NCBI GenBank assembly: GCA_902548405.1
Contig: CACCRN010000001.1
Location: forward strand, 62,001-126,000
Reading direction: 5' to 3'
Origin: an uncultured Pelagibacteraceae bacterium
GTDB taxonomy: Bacteria; Pseudomonadota; Alphaproteobacteria; Pelagibacterales; Pelagibacteraceae
Length of the DNA: 64,000 nucleotides
In this document: piece after piece, positions 10,191 to 18,808 of the stretch
How the letters are laid out: each line of letters starts with the position of its first letter
How positions within the stretch are numbered: the first letter of the stretch is position 1
Translations under genes and position numbers: made by a program
The notes under the pieces: model-generated
What the model was told of the DNA's origin: nothing
What the model saw: only the letters and a program-made list of their open reading frames with translations
Database searches by the model: none

Positions 10191-11298
10191 TAACATAATT
10201 TATAAATTTTATTACCAGTGGTGGAAAAATATAGACAAACCTTTATTATTTTTAGCTGGCTTTTTATTCACTATTGGACTTTTTTTCTCTTTAGTGTCAA
10301 CATCTTTCATAGCTTCAGACAAATTAGATACCAACAATTATTTTTTTTTTTTTAAACATTTAATTTATGTAATTATCGGAGTAATTTTAATTTTTATTTT
10401 TTCATCTTTAAATCAAGATAAGTTGTATAAATTTTCAATAATTCTCTTTTTTATTTCATTACTCTCTTTGTTTTTAGTACCGATAATTGGCATAGAAGTT
10501 AAGGGATCAAGGAGATGGATCGATTTATTTTTTTTACCAAGATTTCAACCCATAGAAATAGTGAAACCTTTTTTGATTGTAATTTTTGCAATTATTTTAT
10601 GTAAAAATGAAACCAATATTTTATTCAAATATTTAGCATCAACAATTTTAATGACTTTGGTTTCTTTGCTACTGATCATTCAGCCAGATATTGGCCAAAC
10701 ATTATTAGTAGTTTTTTTATGGGCTGTTTTGATATTTAGCTCAGGTATTAATTTATATTTTTTGCTAGCAATCTCTTCTACTGGATTAATTTTGTTGTCT
10801 TATATGATTATTTACATACCAAAATTTAGTTATATTAAAGCTAGAATTTTTTCATTTTTTGATAAAGAAACTGGCACTCATAATTTTCAATCAGATAAAG
10901 CAATAGAGTCAATAACAAGCGGTGGTTTTTTTGGAAAAGGGATTGGAGAAGGAACACTTAAAAATAGAGTACCAGAAGCGCATACTGATTATATTATTTC
11001 AGTAATTTCTGAAGAGTTTGGTGTGATTGCCATAATTTTAATCTTAATTTTGTTTTTAGTATTAATTTATATGGTTTTTAAAAAAATAAGTTTTGAAACT
11101 GAGGAGCAAAATAAACTTATTCTAATCGGATCAGTAAGTTTAATTCTTATGCAGGCCACAATTCATATTGGAGTTAATATAAGATTACTTCCAACAACTG
11201 GAATGACATTACCTTTTTTGAGTTATGGTGGCTCTTCAATTGTAAGTACCTCAATATTGACAGGTATAATTTTAAACTTAACAAAAAGAAAAATATAA
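10180..11298 (+). CDS. ftsW: FtsW, septal SEDS glycosyltransferase
   Basis: FtsW is the SEDS-family membrane glycosyltransferase that polymerises septal glycan with FtsI. The 372-residue product has about ten membrane helices and the family segments KGSRRWID (about residues 107-114), QPDIGQT, ITSGGFFGKGIGEG and the C-terminal PFLSYGGSS. It starts 11 bases inside the end of murD, so the two are coupled. FtsW rather than RodA is inferred from its place between murD and murG. Confidence 0.95.
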   Translation: MQSNNIIYKFYYQWWKNIDKPLLFLAGFLFTIGLFFSLVSTSFIASDKLDTNNYFFFFKHLIYVIIGVILIFIFSSLNQDKLYKFSIILFFISLLSLFLVPIIGIEVKGSRRWIDLFFLPRFQPIEIVKPFLIVIFAIILCKNETNILFKYLASTILMTLVSLLLIIQPDIGQTLLVVFLWAVLIFSSGINLYFLLAISSTGLILLSYMIIYIPKFSYIKARIFSFFDKETGTHNFQSDKAIESITSGGFFGKGIGEGTLKNRVPEAHTDYIISVISEEFGVIAIILILILFLVLIYMVFKKISFETEEQNKLILIGSVSLILMQATIHIGVNIRLLPTTGMTLPFLSYGGSSIVSTSILTGIILNLTKRKI

Positions 11299-11301
11299 TA
11301 G

Positions 11302-12369
11302 GTGAGAGAAAAAGTATTAATTTCTACTGGAGGTTCTGGAGGACATGTAATTCCTGCAATTACAATTCATGACCATTTAAAAGAAAAATATGACACAATA
11401 ATCTCAACAGATTCTAGAGGATTAAAATATTTAGAAAAAAATGATCATAGATCTATTTTAATTGATACACCAAAGTTTAATAGCTTAATACTTTTTCCTT
11501 TTTCATTATTTAAAGTTTTAATATTAACAATTAATTCTCTAAAAATATTAAAAAAAGAAAAAATTTCTTACTTAATTTCAACAGGTGGGTACATGTCTTT
11601 ACCTTTATGTTTAGCAGCAAAAATTCTAAATATTAAAATTTTTTTAATTGAACCAAATATGGTTTTAGGAAGAGCGAATAAATTTTTTTTAAATTTTTCT
11701 AAAAAATTAATTTGTTATTCAATAAACATAAAAAATTATCCAAAAAAATTTGAAAATCAGAAAAAAATTTCAAAACCTTTTATAAGAAAAAAATATTATG
11801 AATCAAATTTACATAAAAAAGATGTAAATTTATTTACCATTATGATTATTGGAGGTAGTCAAGGAGCTAAAATTTTTGATACACTTATTAATGAATCAAT
11901 TTTGAGTGTCTCAAAATCTTACATAATTAATGTAATTCATCAAACTAGTGAAAAAAACATAAACTATTTAAAAAATTTTTATAAAATTAATAATATAGAA
12001 AGTAATGTTTTTAGTTTTGATCAAAATTTAAATGAACTTATGAAACAGTCTGATTTATGTATATCAAGGTCAGGCGCTTCAAGCTTAGCTGAAATGTCAT
12101 TAATGAATGTTCCTTTTATCGCCATACCACTTCCTAGTTCTAAGGATAATCATCAATATGAAAATGCTAAATATTATTATGATAAAGATTGTTGCTGGAT
12201 AATTGATCAAAAAAAATTTGATAGAAAGAAATTTGAAGAATTATTGATAAAAATATTAAAGAAAGACGAAGATTATGTCGTAAAAAAAGAAAATCTAAAA
12301 AATTTAAATTATCAAAATACTTGGAATAATGTTAATCAAAATTTATTGGAAATTTTAAATGAAAATTGA
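11302..12369 (+). CDS. murG: MurG, lipid II synthase
   Basis: MurG transfers GlcNAc from UDP-GlcNAc to lipid I, giving lipid II, at the inner face of the membrane. The 355-residue GT28-family protein has the N-terminal glycine loop STGGSGGHVIPA, the second motif STGGYMSLP, IIGGSQGAK at the C-domain start, and the donor-binding SRSGASSLAEM and PLPSSKDNHQYENA segments. The start is GTG at 11302, three bases after the ftsW stop. No ATG lies close enough to keep the glycine loop. Confidence 0.97.
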   Translation: MREKVLISTGGSGGHVIPAITIHDHLKEKYDTIISTDSRGLKYLEKNDHRSILIDTPKFNSLILFPFSLFKVLILTINSLKILKKEKISYLISTGGYMSLPLCLAAKILNIKIFLIEPNMVLGRANKFFLNFSKKLICYSINIKNYPKKFENQKKISKPFIRKKYYESNLHKKDVNLFTIMIIGGSQGAKIFDTLINESILSVSKSYIINVIHQTSEKNINYLKNFYKINNIESNVFSFDQNLNELMKQSDLCISRSGASSLAEMSLMNVPFIAIPLPSSKDNHQYENAKYYYDKDCCWIIDQKKFDRKKFEELLIKILKKDEDYVVKKENLKNLNYQNTWNNVNQNLLEILNEN

Positions 12370-13753
12370 ATTAGCTAAATCAGAGGTTATTCATTTTGTT
12401 GGTATAGGTGGGATAGGGATGAGTGGCCTTTCAATGATAATGAAGAGAAAAGGTTTTAAAGTTCAAGGAAGTGATATTTCCAATAATAAAAATATTATTA
12501 GGATTAGAAATGAAAAAATCAAAGTTTACGTTGGACATAAAAAACAGAATATAAGTAAGGCTACTATTTTAGTTGTTTCTTCAGCAATTAAAAAAAATAA
12601 TCCAGAATTAATTGAAGCAAAATCAAAAGGTCTACCAATATACAAAAGAGGCGAAATGCTAGCAAACATCGTATCTCTTTCTAAAAATATTGTAGTTGCC
12701 GGATCTCACGGCAAAACAACAACTACTTCTTTAATTGCATCAATTTTTCAAAATACAAAAATAGACCCTACGATTATTAATGGAGGAGTTATAAATTCAA
12801 TCAATAATACAGCAAAATTAGGTAAAAGTGATTGGTCTATATTAGAGGCAGATGAGTCTGATGGTAGCTTTATATTTATTCCGCCAACTTACTCTATCAT
12901 AACTAACATTGATAGAGAGCACATGGATTTTTATAATTCAATGAAAAAATTAAATAAATATTTTATTGATTTTATTGAGAAGGTTCCTTCTTTTGGAAAA
13001 TCATTTATCTGTTTAGATGATAAGAATAATAAAAATTTAATTAAAAATATTAAAAAGAAAAATTTTTATACATATGGTGAAGATCCTAAATCAAACTTTT
13101 CTATAAAAAATATAAATCAATATAAAGAATTTTCAAAATTTGATTTATTAATAAAATTACCAAATAAAAAAAATCGATATTTAAAAAATATAACAATCCC
13201 TCTACTTGGAAATCATAATATTAAAAATGCAGTTGGGGCTCTTGCAGTATCGTTGACTGTTGGAATATCAATATTTGATATAAAAAAAGGACTTAAAAAT
13301 TTTAAAGGTGTTCAAAGAAGATTTAATAAGATTTTTTCTTTTAATAATGTTGATTTTTTTGATGACTATGCACATCATCCAACTGAGATAAGAGAAGTAC
13401 TTAATGGGGTAATGAAAGTATATAAAGGTTATGAGAAGATATGTATTTTTCAACCCCATAGAATATCAAGAGTAAAAGATTTAAAAAAAGAGTTTAGTTA
13501 CGCTTTTAGAGATGCTGATAAAGTAATTTTATTTCCAATTTATAATGCCGGTGAAAAAATGAAACTTGGATTTAGTTATTTTAGTTTTGCAAAACAAATT
13601 ATTAAAAATTCTAGGGTTGAATTATTGATGATCGAGGATCAATTGCAATTAGCAAAATATGTAAAAAGTAATATTTATGGAAAAAAAATTGTCATTGGTA
13701 TGGGCGCTGGTTCAATTTCAAGCTGGATGAGAGAATTACCCAAATATTTATAA
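12359..13753 (+). CDS. murC: MurC, UDP-MurNAc:L-alanine ligase
   Basis: MurC adds L-alanine to UDP-MurNAc, the first amino acid of the stem peptide. The 464-residue cytoplasmic enzyme shows the UDP-binding start FVGIGGIGMSGLS (residues 14-26), the P-loop VAGSHGKTTTTS, EADESDGSF, and the C-terminal DDYAHHPTEI and GAGSISSW. It overlaps the end of murG by 11 bases, and its stop overlaps the murB ATG. Confidence 0.98.
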   Translation: MKIELAKSEVIHFVGIGGIGMSGLSMIMKRKGFKVQGSDISNNKNIIRIRNEKIKVYVGHKKQNISKATILVVSSAIKKNNPELIEAKSKGLPIYKRGEMLANIVSLSKNIVVAGSHGKTTTTSLIASIFQNTKIDPTIINGGVINSINNTAKLGKSDWSILEADESDGSFIFIPPTYSIITNIDREHMDFYNSMKKLNKYFIDFIEKVPSFGKSFICLDDKNNKNLIKNIKKKNFYTYGEDPKSNFSIKNINQYKEFSKFDLLIKLPNKKNRYLKNITIPLLGNHNIKNAVGALAVSLTVGISIFDIKKGLKNFKGVQRRFNKIFSFNNVDFFDDYAHHPTEIREVLNGVMKVYKGYEKICIFQPHRISRVKDLKKEFSYAFRDADKVILFPIYNAGEKMKLGFSYFSFAKQIIKNSRVELLMIEDQLQLAKYVKSNIYGKKIVIGMGAGSISSWMRELPKYL

Positions 13754-14658
13754 TGAAAACTAATATGAAAGAACTGTCAGAAGAGTTTGGTCAAAACCTA
13801 AAGCTAGACTGTGATTTAAAAAAAAAAAATTGGTTTAATATTGGTGGTAAAGCTAAAATTTATTTTAAAGCAGATAATTTAAAAGATTTAATCAAATTTT
13901 TAAAAATTATAGAAAATAAAGAAAATATCTTTGTCTTAGGTGGAGGATCCAACACATTAATAACTGACGACAAATATGACGGTGTAGTAATCAAACTTGC
14001 AAATAATTTTAATAATTTATCAGTTCTGTCAGATGATATAATTATTGCAGGAAGTATTGTTAGTGACAAAGCATTATCAGAATTTGCATTAGAAAATAGT
14101 TTAGGTGGTTTTGAATTTTTGTCTTGTATACCAGGTACAGTTGGCGGTGGAATTAAAATGAACGCTGGTTGTTTTAATAGAGAATTTAAAGATATTCTAA
14201 TTTCGATACAAGCAGTTACTAAATCTGGCGAGGTAGTAACTATACCTGCAAAAGATATAAATTTTAAATACAGAGATAGCGGTTTATCTGATGACATTAT
14301 TTTTTTAAGCGCCTCCTTTAAAGGGTTTAAGAAAGAAAAAGAATTAATCCAAAATGAAATGAATTTTTTAAAAGAAAAAAAAGAAAAAGCACAACCAACA
14401 AGAATTAAAACCAGCGGAAGTACTTTTAAAAACCCTTTAGATCAAACTAAAAAAAAGGTTTGGGAACTAATAAAAGAGTCTGTTCCATTAGATATTTCTT
14501 TTGGTGATGCATATATTTCAGAAAAACACTGTAATTTTTTTGTAAATAAAGGTAATGCTAAATTTAAAGATATGAAGAGTTTGATTGAATATGTGTCAAA
14601 AAATGTTTTTGAGAAAACAGGCGTAAAGTTAGAAACTGAAATTAAAATTTTAGAATAA
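13753..14658 (+). CDS. murB: MurB, UDP-N-acetylenolpyruvoylglucosamine reductase
   Basis: MurB is the FAD- and NADPH-dependent reductase that makes UDP-MurNAc from enolpyruvyl-UDP-GlcNAc. The 301-residue protein has the FAD-binding segments NIGGKAKIYFKA and VLGGGSNTLI, the catalytic-region GIPGTVGGG equivalent (CIPGTVGGGIKMNAG), YRDSGL, and the C-terminal KTSGSTFKNP with the catalytic serine region. Size and motifs fit the type II (short) MurB. The start overlaps the murC stop by one base. Confidence 0.96.
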   Translation: MKTNMKELSEEFGQNLKLDCDLKKKNWFNIGGKAKIYFKADNLKDLIKFLKIIENKENIFVLGGGSNTLITDDKYDGVVIKLANNFNNLSVLSDDIIIAGSIVSDKALSEFALENSLGGFEFLSCIPGTVGGGIKMNAGCFNREFKDILISIQAVTKSGEVVTIPAKDINFKYRDSGLSDDIIFLSASFKGFKKEKELIQNEMNFLKEKKEKAQPTRIKTSGSTFKNPLDQTKKKVWELIKESVPLDISFGDAYISEKHCNFFVNKGNAKFKDMKSLIEYVSKNVFEKTGVKLETEIKILE

Positions 14659-14659
14659 A

Positions 14660-15574
14660 TTGAAAAAAAAAATACTTATACTTTCGGGTGGAATATCAAA
14701 GGAGAGATTAATAAGTCTTGATACAGGTAAACAAGTTGCCCAAGAGCTGAAAAAAAATGGATATAAAATTCAGATTTCTGAACCTGATAGATCTTTATCT
14801 TTAAATATCAAAAAATTTAAACCTGATATAATTTTTAATGCATTGCATGGTCAATTTGGAGAGGATGGATATATCCAAAGTATTTTGGAAAAATTTAAAA
14901 TTCCTTATACCCATTCTGGTGTTGTTGCTTCATCTATAGCTATGGATAAAGAAATTTCAAAAAAAATTTTTATAAAAAATAAAATTAATACACCAAAATT
15001 TTTTGTCTATAATTATGATTATAAATCATCTACCTTAATAAAAAAAATTCAGTCAAAATTAAAATTTCCTGTTGTCATAAAACCTTTAAATGAGGGTTCA
15101 AGTGTAAATGTTTTTATATGCAAAAAATCTAATCTAATACAAAAGGTTAAATCATTAAAAGATTACAAAAAAATTATGATTGAGGAATTTATTGGAGGAA
15201 GAGAAATTCAAGTAGCAATTATGGGTAATAAAAAACTTGGAGCAATTGAATTAAAACCCAAAAGAGCTTTCTACGATTATCAAGCAAAGTACAACACAAA
15301 TGCAAAAACTAAACATGTAATACCTGTTGATTTACCAAATAAAAAATTAAATCAAGTATTGAGTATTGCTTTTAAAGCTCACAAGATTATTGGTTGTTCA
15401 GGTGTAACTCGTTCAGATTTTAAATATTTTAAGGGAAGATTTTATCTCTTAGAAATTAACACACAACCAGGTATGACTAAATTATCTCTTGTCCCTGAAA
15501 TAGCTTTTTATGAAGGAATTAGTTTTTTGAAATTAATTAAATGGATTTTGAAAGATGCATCAAAGAAAAAGTAA
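14660..15574 (+). CDS. ddl: Ddl, D-alanine--D-alanine ligase
   Basis: Ddl joins two D-alanines with ATP, giving the dipeptide used by MurF. The 304-residue ATP-grasp enzyme shows LSGGISKERLISL near the N-terminus, ALHGQFGEDG, VVIKPLNEGSSVNV, MIEEFIGGREIQVA and the metal-binding LLEINTQPGMT. The start is TTG at 14660, one base after the murB stop; no nearby ATG keeps the N-terminal domain. The gene ends 20 bases inside ftsQ. Confidence 0.96.
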   Translation: MKKKILILSGGISKERLISLDTGKQVAQELKKNGYKIQISEPDRSLSLNIKKFKPDIIFNALHGQFGEDGYIQSILEKFKIPYTHSGVVASSIAMDKEISKKIFIKNKINTPKFFVYNYDYKSSTLIKKIQSKLKFPVVIKPLNEGSSVNVFICKKSNLIQKVKSLKDYKKIMIEEFIGGREIQVAIMGNKKLGAIELKPKRAFYDYQAKYNTNAKTKHVIPVDLPNKKLNQVLSIAFKAHKIIGCSGVTRSDFKYFKGRFYLLEINTQPGMTKLSLVPEIAFYEGISFLKLIKWILKDASKKK

Positions 15575-16229
15575 AAAAATATTAATTTACTTTTTTTTAT
15601 TAATTTTAGTAGGTTCAATAAATAATAATTCAATAAAAAATTTAAAATTAGATAAAGTAAAAAACGTAAATATTTTTGGTTTAGAAAAAAAAGATCAAAA
15701 AATAATACTTTATAATTTAAATAATTTAGATTTAAAAAATATTTTTTTTATTAAAAAAAAAAAAATTAAAAATATAATTGAATCTAATTCATTAGTTGAA
15801 GAGTACAATGTAATTAAAAGATACCCTCATTCAATTAATATTTATATTAAGAAGACAAGTTTTATTGCCAGTATTAACCAAAATGGAAAGTTTTTTTTAG
15901 TCGGAAACAACGGCAAATTATCAGATAATAATAATTCAGGAGTACAACTGCCATATATATTTGGAAATCCAGAGATAAAAGAGGTATTAGAATTAAAAAA
16001 AATTATTGATCAGTCAAATATTGATTATTCACAAATAAAATCTCTATATTATTTTAAATCAAAAAGATGGGATTTAAAATTTACTAATAGCATAATAATT
16101 AAATTACCTGAGAAAATTGAAAAAGAAACTTTAGATAAAATATCAATTTTTTTAAAAAATATTAAATTAGAAAATAAAAAAATTGTGGATGCTAGAATAA
16201 AAAATCAAATTATAATTTTAGATGAATAA
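15555..16229 (+). CDS. ftsQ: FtsQ, divisome POTRA protein
   Basis: FtsQ is a bitopic membrane protein that links the cytoplasmic and periplasmic divisome through FtsB and FtsL. The 224-residue product is somewhat short for the family. It has a basic N-terminus, one membrane helix (about 8-22), a POTRA-like domain (about 33-103, starting VKNVNIFGLEKKDQK and ending in the RYPHSINIYIKKTSFIA strand), and a C-terminal DivIB/FtsQ domain with FFLVGNNGKL. The sequence is diverged and lysine- and asparagine-rich, but topology and position between ddl and the ftsA-slot gene make the call secure. It overlaps ddl by 20 bases. Confidence 0.9.
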   Translation: MHQRKSKKILIYFFLLILVGSINNNSIKNLKLDKVKNVNIFGLEKKDQKIILYNLNNLDLKNIFFIKKKKIKNIIESNSLVEEYNVIKRYPHSINIYIKKTSFIASINQNGKFFLVGNNGKLSDNNNSGVQLPYIFGNPEIKEVLELKKIIDQSNIDYSQIKSLYYFKSKRWDLKFTNSIIIKLPEKIEKETLDKISIFLKNIKLENKKIVDARIKNQIIILDE

Positions 16230-16926
16230 AGAAATTAATTTTGAAACTTACTTAATTATTTCTTATGGAAAGTTTGAAATATTTTTACTAGATATTAAAA
16301 ATTATAAAAACATACATCACGAAGAATTTAAATTTAAATCTAATTCAGAAAAAATAGATTTTAATCTTTTGAGTGAATTTCTGGAAAATAATATTTTTAA
16401 AATTGAAAAATTAGCTAGAAATTTTGTAAACCATATTAATGTCGTCCTTGAAAATGAATCAATTCTTAACTTTAACATATGCATAAAAAAAAAAAATTAT
16501 TCTGGAAAAATAACAAATTTAATTTTGGAAAGCATGCTTATAGATATTAAAGATTTATTTAAAGAAAGTTACAATCAACATAAACTTATACACATGGTAA
16601 TAAATAAACATAGAATTGATGGGATAAGTTATTCCTCATTACAAGATAAAATTATAAATGATGAAGTATGTTTAGAGATTAAACTAATTTCTGTTTCAAA
16701 TTTAATTTTATTTGAAATAGAAAAAACCTTAAAGAAATTTCAGATTCAAGTTATTAATTATTTAGAAAAAGGATATGTAAATGAATTTTTCCAAGAAGAA
16801 GAATTAGATATTTCATTTAAAGCAAACAAGTTGTTAAATGGGCTAAACAAAAATGAAGTCAAAATAACCTCAAAATTCTCAAAAAAGCTCGGATTTTTTG
16901 AAAAATTTTTTCAATTCTTTAGTTAA
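16222..16926 (+). CDS. ftsA: Reduced FtsA-like protein lacking the ATPase core
   Basis: The 234-residue product sits exactly where ftsA is expected (after ftsQ, before lpxC) but is little more than half the usual length of about 410. Residues 10-25 (YLIISYGKFEIFLLDI) line up with the start of FtsA domain 1A. Residues 70-183 line up with domain 1C, best at KLIHMVINKHRIDGI followed by CLEIKLISVSNLILFEIEK and the IQVINYLEKGY strand. The protein then skips the whole phosphate/adenosine region of the actin fold (domains 2A, 2B and the rest of 1A). It ends with an amphipathic segment (SKKLGFFEKFFQFFS, 220-234) like FtsA's membrane-targeting tail. The frame is intact and overlaps ftsQ by eight bases, so it looks functional rather than decayed. 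The alignment was done by eye. Confidence 0.75.
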   Translation: MNKEINFETYLIISYGKFEIFLLDIKNYKNIHHEEFKFKSNSEKIDFNLLSEFLENNIFKIEKLARNFVNHINVVLENESILNFNICIKKKNYSGKITNLILESMLIDIKDLFKESYNQHKLIHMVINKHRIDGISYSSLQDKIINDEVCLEIKLISVSNLILFEIEKTLKKFQIQVINYLEKGYVNEFFQEEELDISFKANKLLNGLNKNEVKITSKFSKKLGFFEKFFQFFS

Positions 16927-16990
16927 TTTTGTTTTTTCTTGTAACAATAGTTGTTTTTAAATAATTCAACTTTCAAATTAAAAGTTCAAC

Positions 16991-17911
16991 GTGCCTTATT
17001 TAACCCAGAAAACAATAAAAAATAACATTTCTTTTGGCGGTGTCGCTCTTCATAGCGGTTTAAATGTAAATGTTTGTATTAAACCTGCTTTACCGAACCA
17101 TGGAATAGTTTTTAAACGAGTGGATTTAAAGAATAATAATTTGATTTATCCAAATTTCATGAATGTTTCGAATACATCTTTGAACACAACAGTTGAAAAT
17201 GAATATGGTATTAGTGTTTCAACAATTGAACATTTAATGTGTGCATTATTTGGATTGGGTATAGACAATGCGATAATTGAAATTGATAACGAAGAAGTTC
17301 CAATATTAGATGGATCTGCAAAAATATTTATTGAAAAAATTATTTCTGCAGGAATAAAAACTTCAGATGCCCCAATAAAAATAATCAAGATAAATAAAGA
17401 AATAAGTTACTCAGATGGCAATCGTTATATAAATATTAAACCATCGACTTTAAGTTTAGATATTGATTTTGAATTAAAATATTCCAATCCTATTATTGGA
17501 AATCAAAGAAATAGATTTAAAGTTTATGAAGATGATTTGTCCGATGTTTATAATTCAAGAACTTTTTGTTTATATGAGGACATTGAGTTAATAAAAAAAA
17601 ATGGACTAGCAAAAGGTGGGAGTTTAAATAATGCAGTCGTAGTTAAAGGTGAGGAAATTTTAAATTCTGAGGGATTAAGAAATGAGAAAGAATTTGTGAA
17701 CCATAAAATTTTAGACTGTCTGGGAGATTTATATACTTGTGGATATAGAATGATAGGAAGTATTCAGTGTTCCCAGGGAGGTCATTATTTAACTAATCAA
17801 TTGTTAAGGAAAATTTTTTCAAATAAAGAGAATTTTTCTTTACTTGAAATAAAGGAAAAAAAGCTTCCTCATACTCTAATTGATAGAAATTATCTTAAAT
17901 CCATAGCTTAA
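16991..17911 (+). CDS. lpxC: LpxC, UDP-3-O-acyl-GlcNAc deacetylase
   Basis: LpxC is the zinc deacetylase of the first committed step in lipid A synthesis. The 306-residue protein begins TQKTIKNNISFGGVALHSG, typical of the family. It has the zinc-ligand region TIEHLMCALFGLGIDNA (first His) and the HKILDCLGDLYTCG segment with the other His and Asp ligands. The DGSAKIF motif is also present. The start is GTG at 16991. The 64-base gap before it is one of the larger ones in the cluster and contains AACTTT/AAAGTT as a small inverted repeat just upstream of the start, so an internal promoter or translational control is possible. Confidence 0.97.
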   Translation: MPYLTQKTIKNNISFGGVALHSGLNVNVCIKPALPNHGIVFKRVDLKNNNLIYPNFMNVSNTSLNTTVENEYGISVSTIEHLMCALFGLGIDNAIIEIDNEEVPILDGSAKIFIEKIISAGIKTSDAPIKIIKINKEISYSDGNRYINIKPSTLSLDIDFELKYSNPIIGNQRNRFKVYEDDLSDVYNSRTFCLYEDIELIKKNGLAKGGSLNNAVVVKGEEILNSEGLRNEKEFVNHKILDCLGDLYTCGYRMIGSIQCSQGGHYLTNQLLRKIFSNKENFSLLEIKEKKLPHTLIDRNYLKSIA

Positions 17912-17958
17912 TCCTAAAGAATACTTTTAAAATTTTTTAAACTAAATATAAATTTATA

Positions 17959-18807
17959 ATGCATAAATTTTATATTTGTTTTTTAATTTTTTTATCAATT
18001 TTTTTAAGCTCATGTTCAAAAGAACAAGTAAAAAAATCTGTAATTAAAGAAAAAAAATTAATTTCACAAGTTATGGAGGCATATGACGAAGGTATGAAAT
18101 CTTTAAAAGCTGGAGATGTATTATTTGCTGCATTGAAATTTAATGAAGCAGAAATTTTATTTCCACAGTCTATATGGGCTCCTAGATCTGCTTTGATGGC
18201 TTCTTATAGTTATTATTCTCAAGATTATTATCAAGAGGCTATTGCAGAATTAGATAGATTTATAAGAGTTTACCCAAATTATAAGCATATTGACTATGCA
18301 TATTATTTATTAGGTTTATGTTATTACGAACAAATAGTAGACGAAAAAAAAGATCTAGAATCTATTTTACAAGCAAAATTATACTTTAATTATATATTAG
18401 AAAATTATCCAAGCACAGATTATGCAAAAGATGTTAATTTTAAAATGGATTATGTACAAGACATTTTAGCTTCAAAAGAAATGTATTTAGGTAGATATTA
18501 TATTGATAAAAAAAAATGGATACCTGCAATAAATAGATTTAGGAATGTTATAGATGACTATGATACTACAATATACACAGAAGAAGCTTTATATAGGCTG
18601 GTAGAAATATATTATTTATTAGGTTTAGATGATGAAGCAAAAAAGTACGCTAATCTTCTTGGTTACAATTTTCAATCTTCTTTATGGTATAAAAAATCTT
18701 ATAGTTTTTTTGATAAAATTTACGAAAGTAATTACAAAAAAATTCAAAAAGATAAAAGAAAAAAAGGGAATGTTGTAATAAAAAAATTTAAATCTCTTTT
18801 TGAATAG
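17959..18807 (+). CDS. bamD: BamD (ComL), outer-membrane assembly lipoprotein
   Basis: BamD is the essential lipoprotein of the BAM complex that inserts beta-barrel proteins in the outer membrane. The 282-residue product has a lipoprotein signal with lipobox LSSC (Cys at residue 19) and tandem TPR-type helices (about 35-245), including FNEAEILFPQSIWAPRSALM and ELDRFIRVYPNYKHIDYA, the classic BamD repeats. It follows lpxC, as in many alphaproteobacteria. The recN gene commonly found next is absent, and ligA follows directly. Confidence 0.94.
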   Translation: MHKFYICFLIFLSIFLSSCSKEQVKKSVIKEKKLISQVMEAYDEGMKSLKAGDVLFAALKFNEAEILFPQSIWAPRSALMASYSYYSQDYYQEAIAELDRFIRVYPNYKHIDYAYYLLGLCYYEQIVDEKKDLESILQAKLYFNYILENYPSTDYAKDVNFKMDYVQDILASKEMYLGRYYIDKKKWIPAINRFRNVIDDYDTTIYTEEALYRLVEIYYLLGLDDEAKKYANLLGYNFQSSLWYKKSYSFFDKIYESNYKKIQKDKRKKGNVVIKKFKSLFE

Positions 18808-18808
18808 G

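Noticed and set aside
13860-14297. A 145-codon open frame on the - strand inside murB.
   Set aside because: It lies wholly within a well-supported murB gene, has no recognisable domain, and is the kind of antisense frame common in AT-rich genes.
16222-16926. The ftsA-slot gene as a pseudogene.
   Set aside because: No stops or frameshifts are present, it overlaps ftsQ in the usual way, and it keeps both domain 1C and the C-terminal tail.
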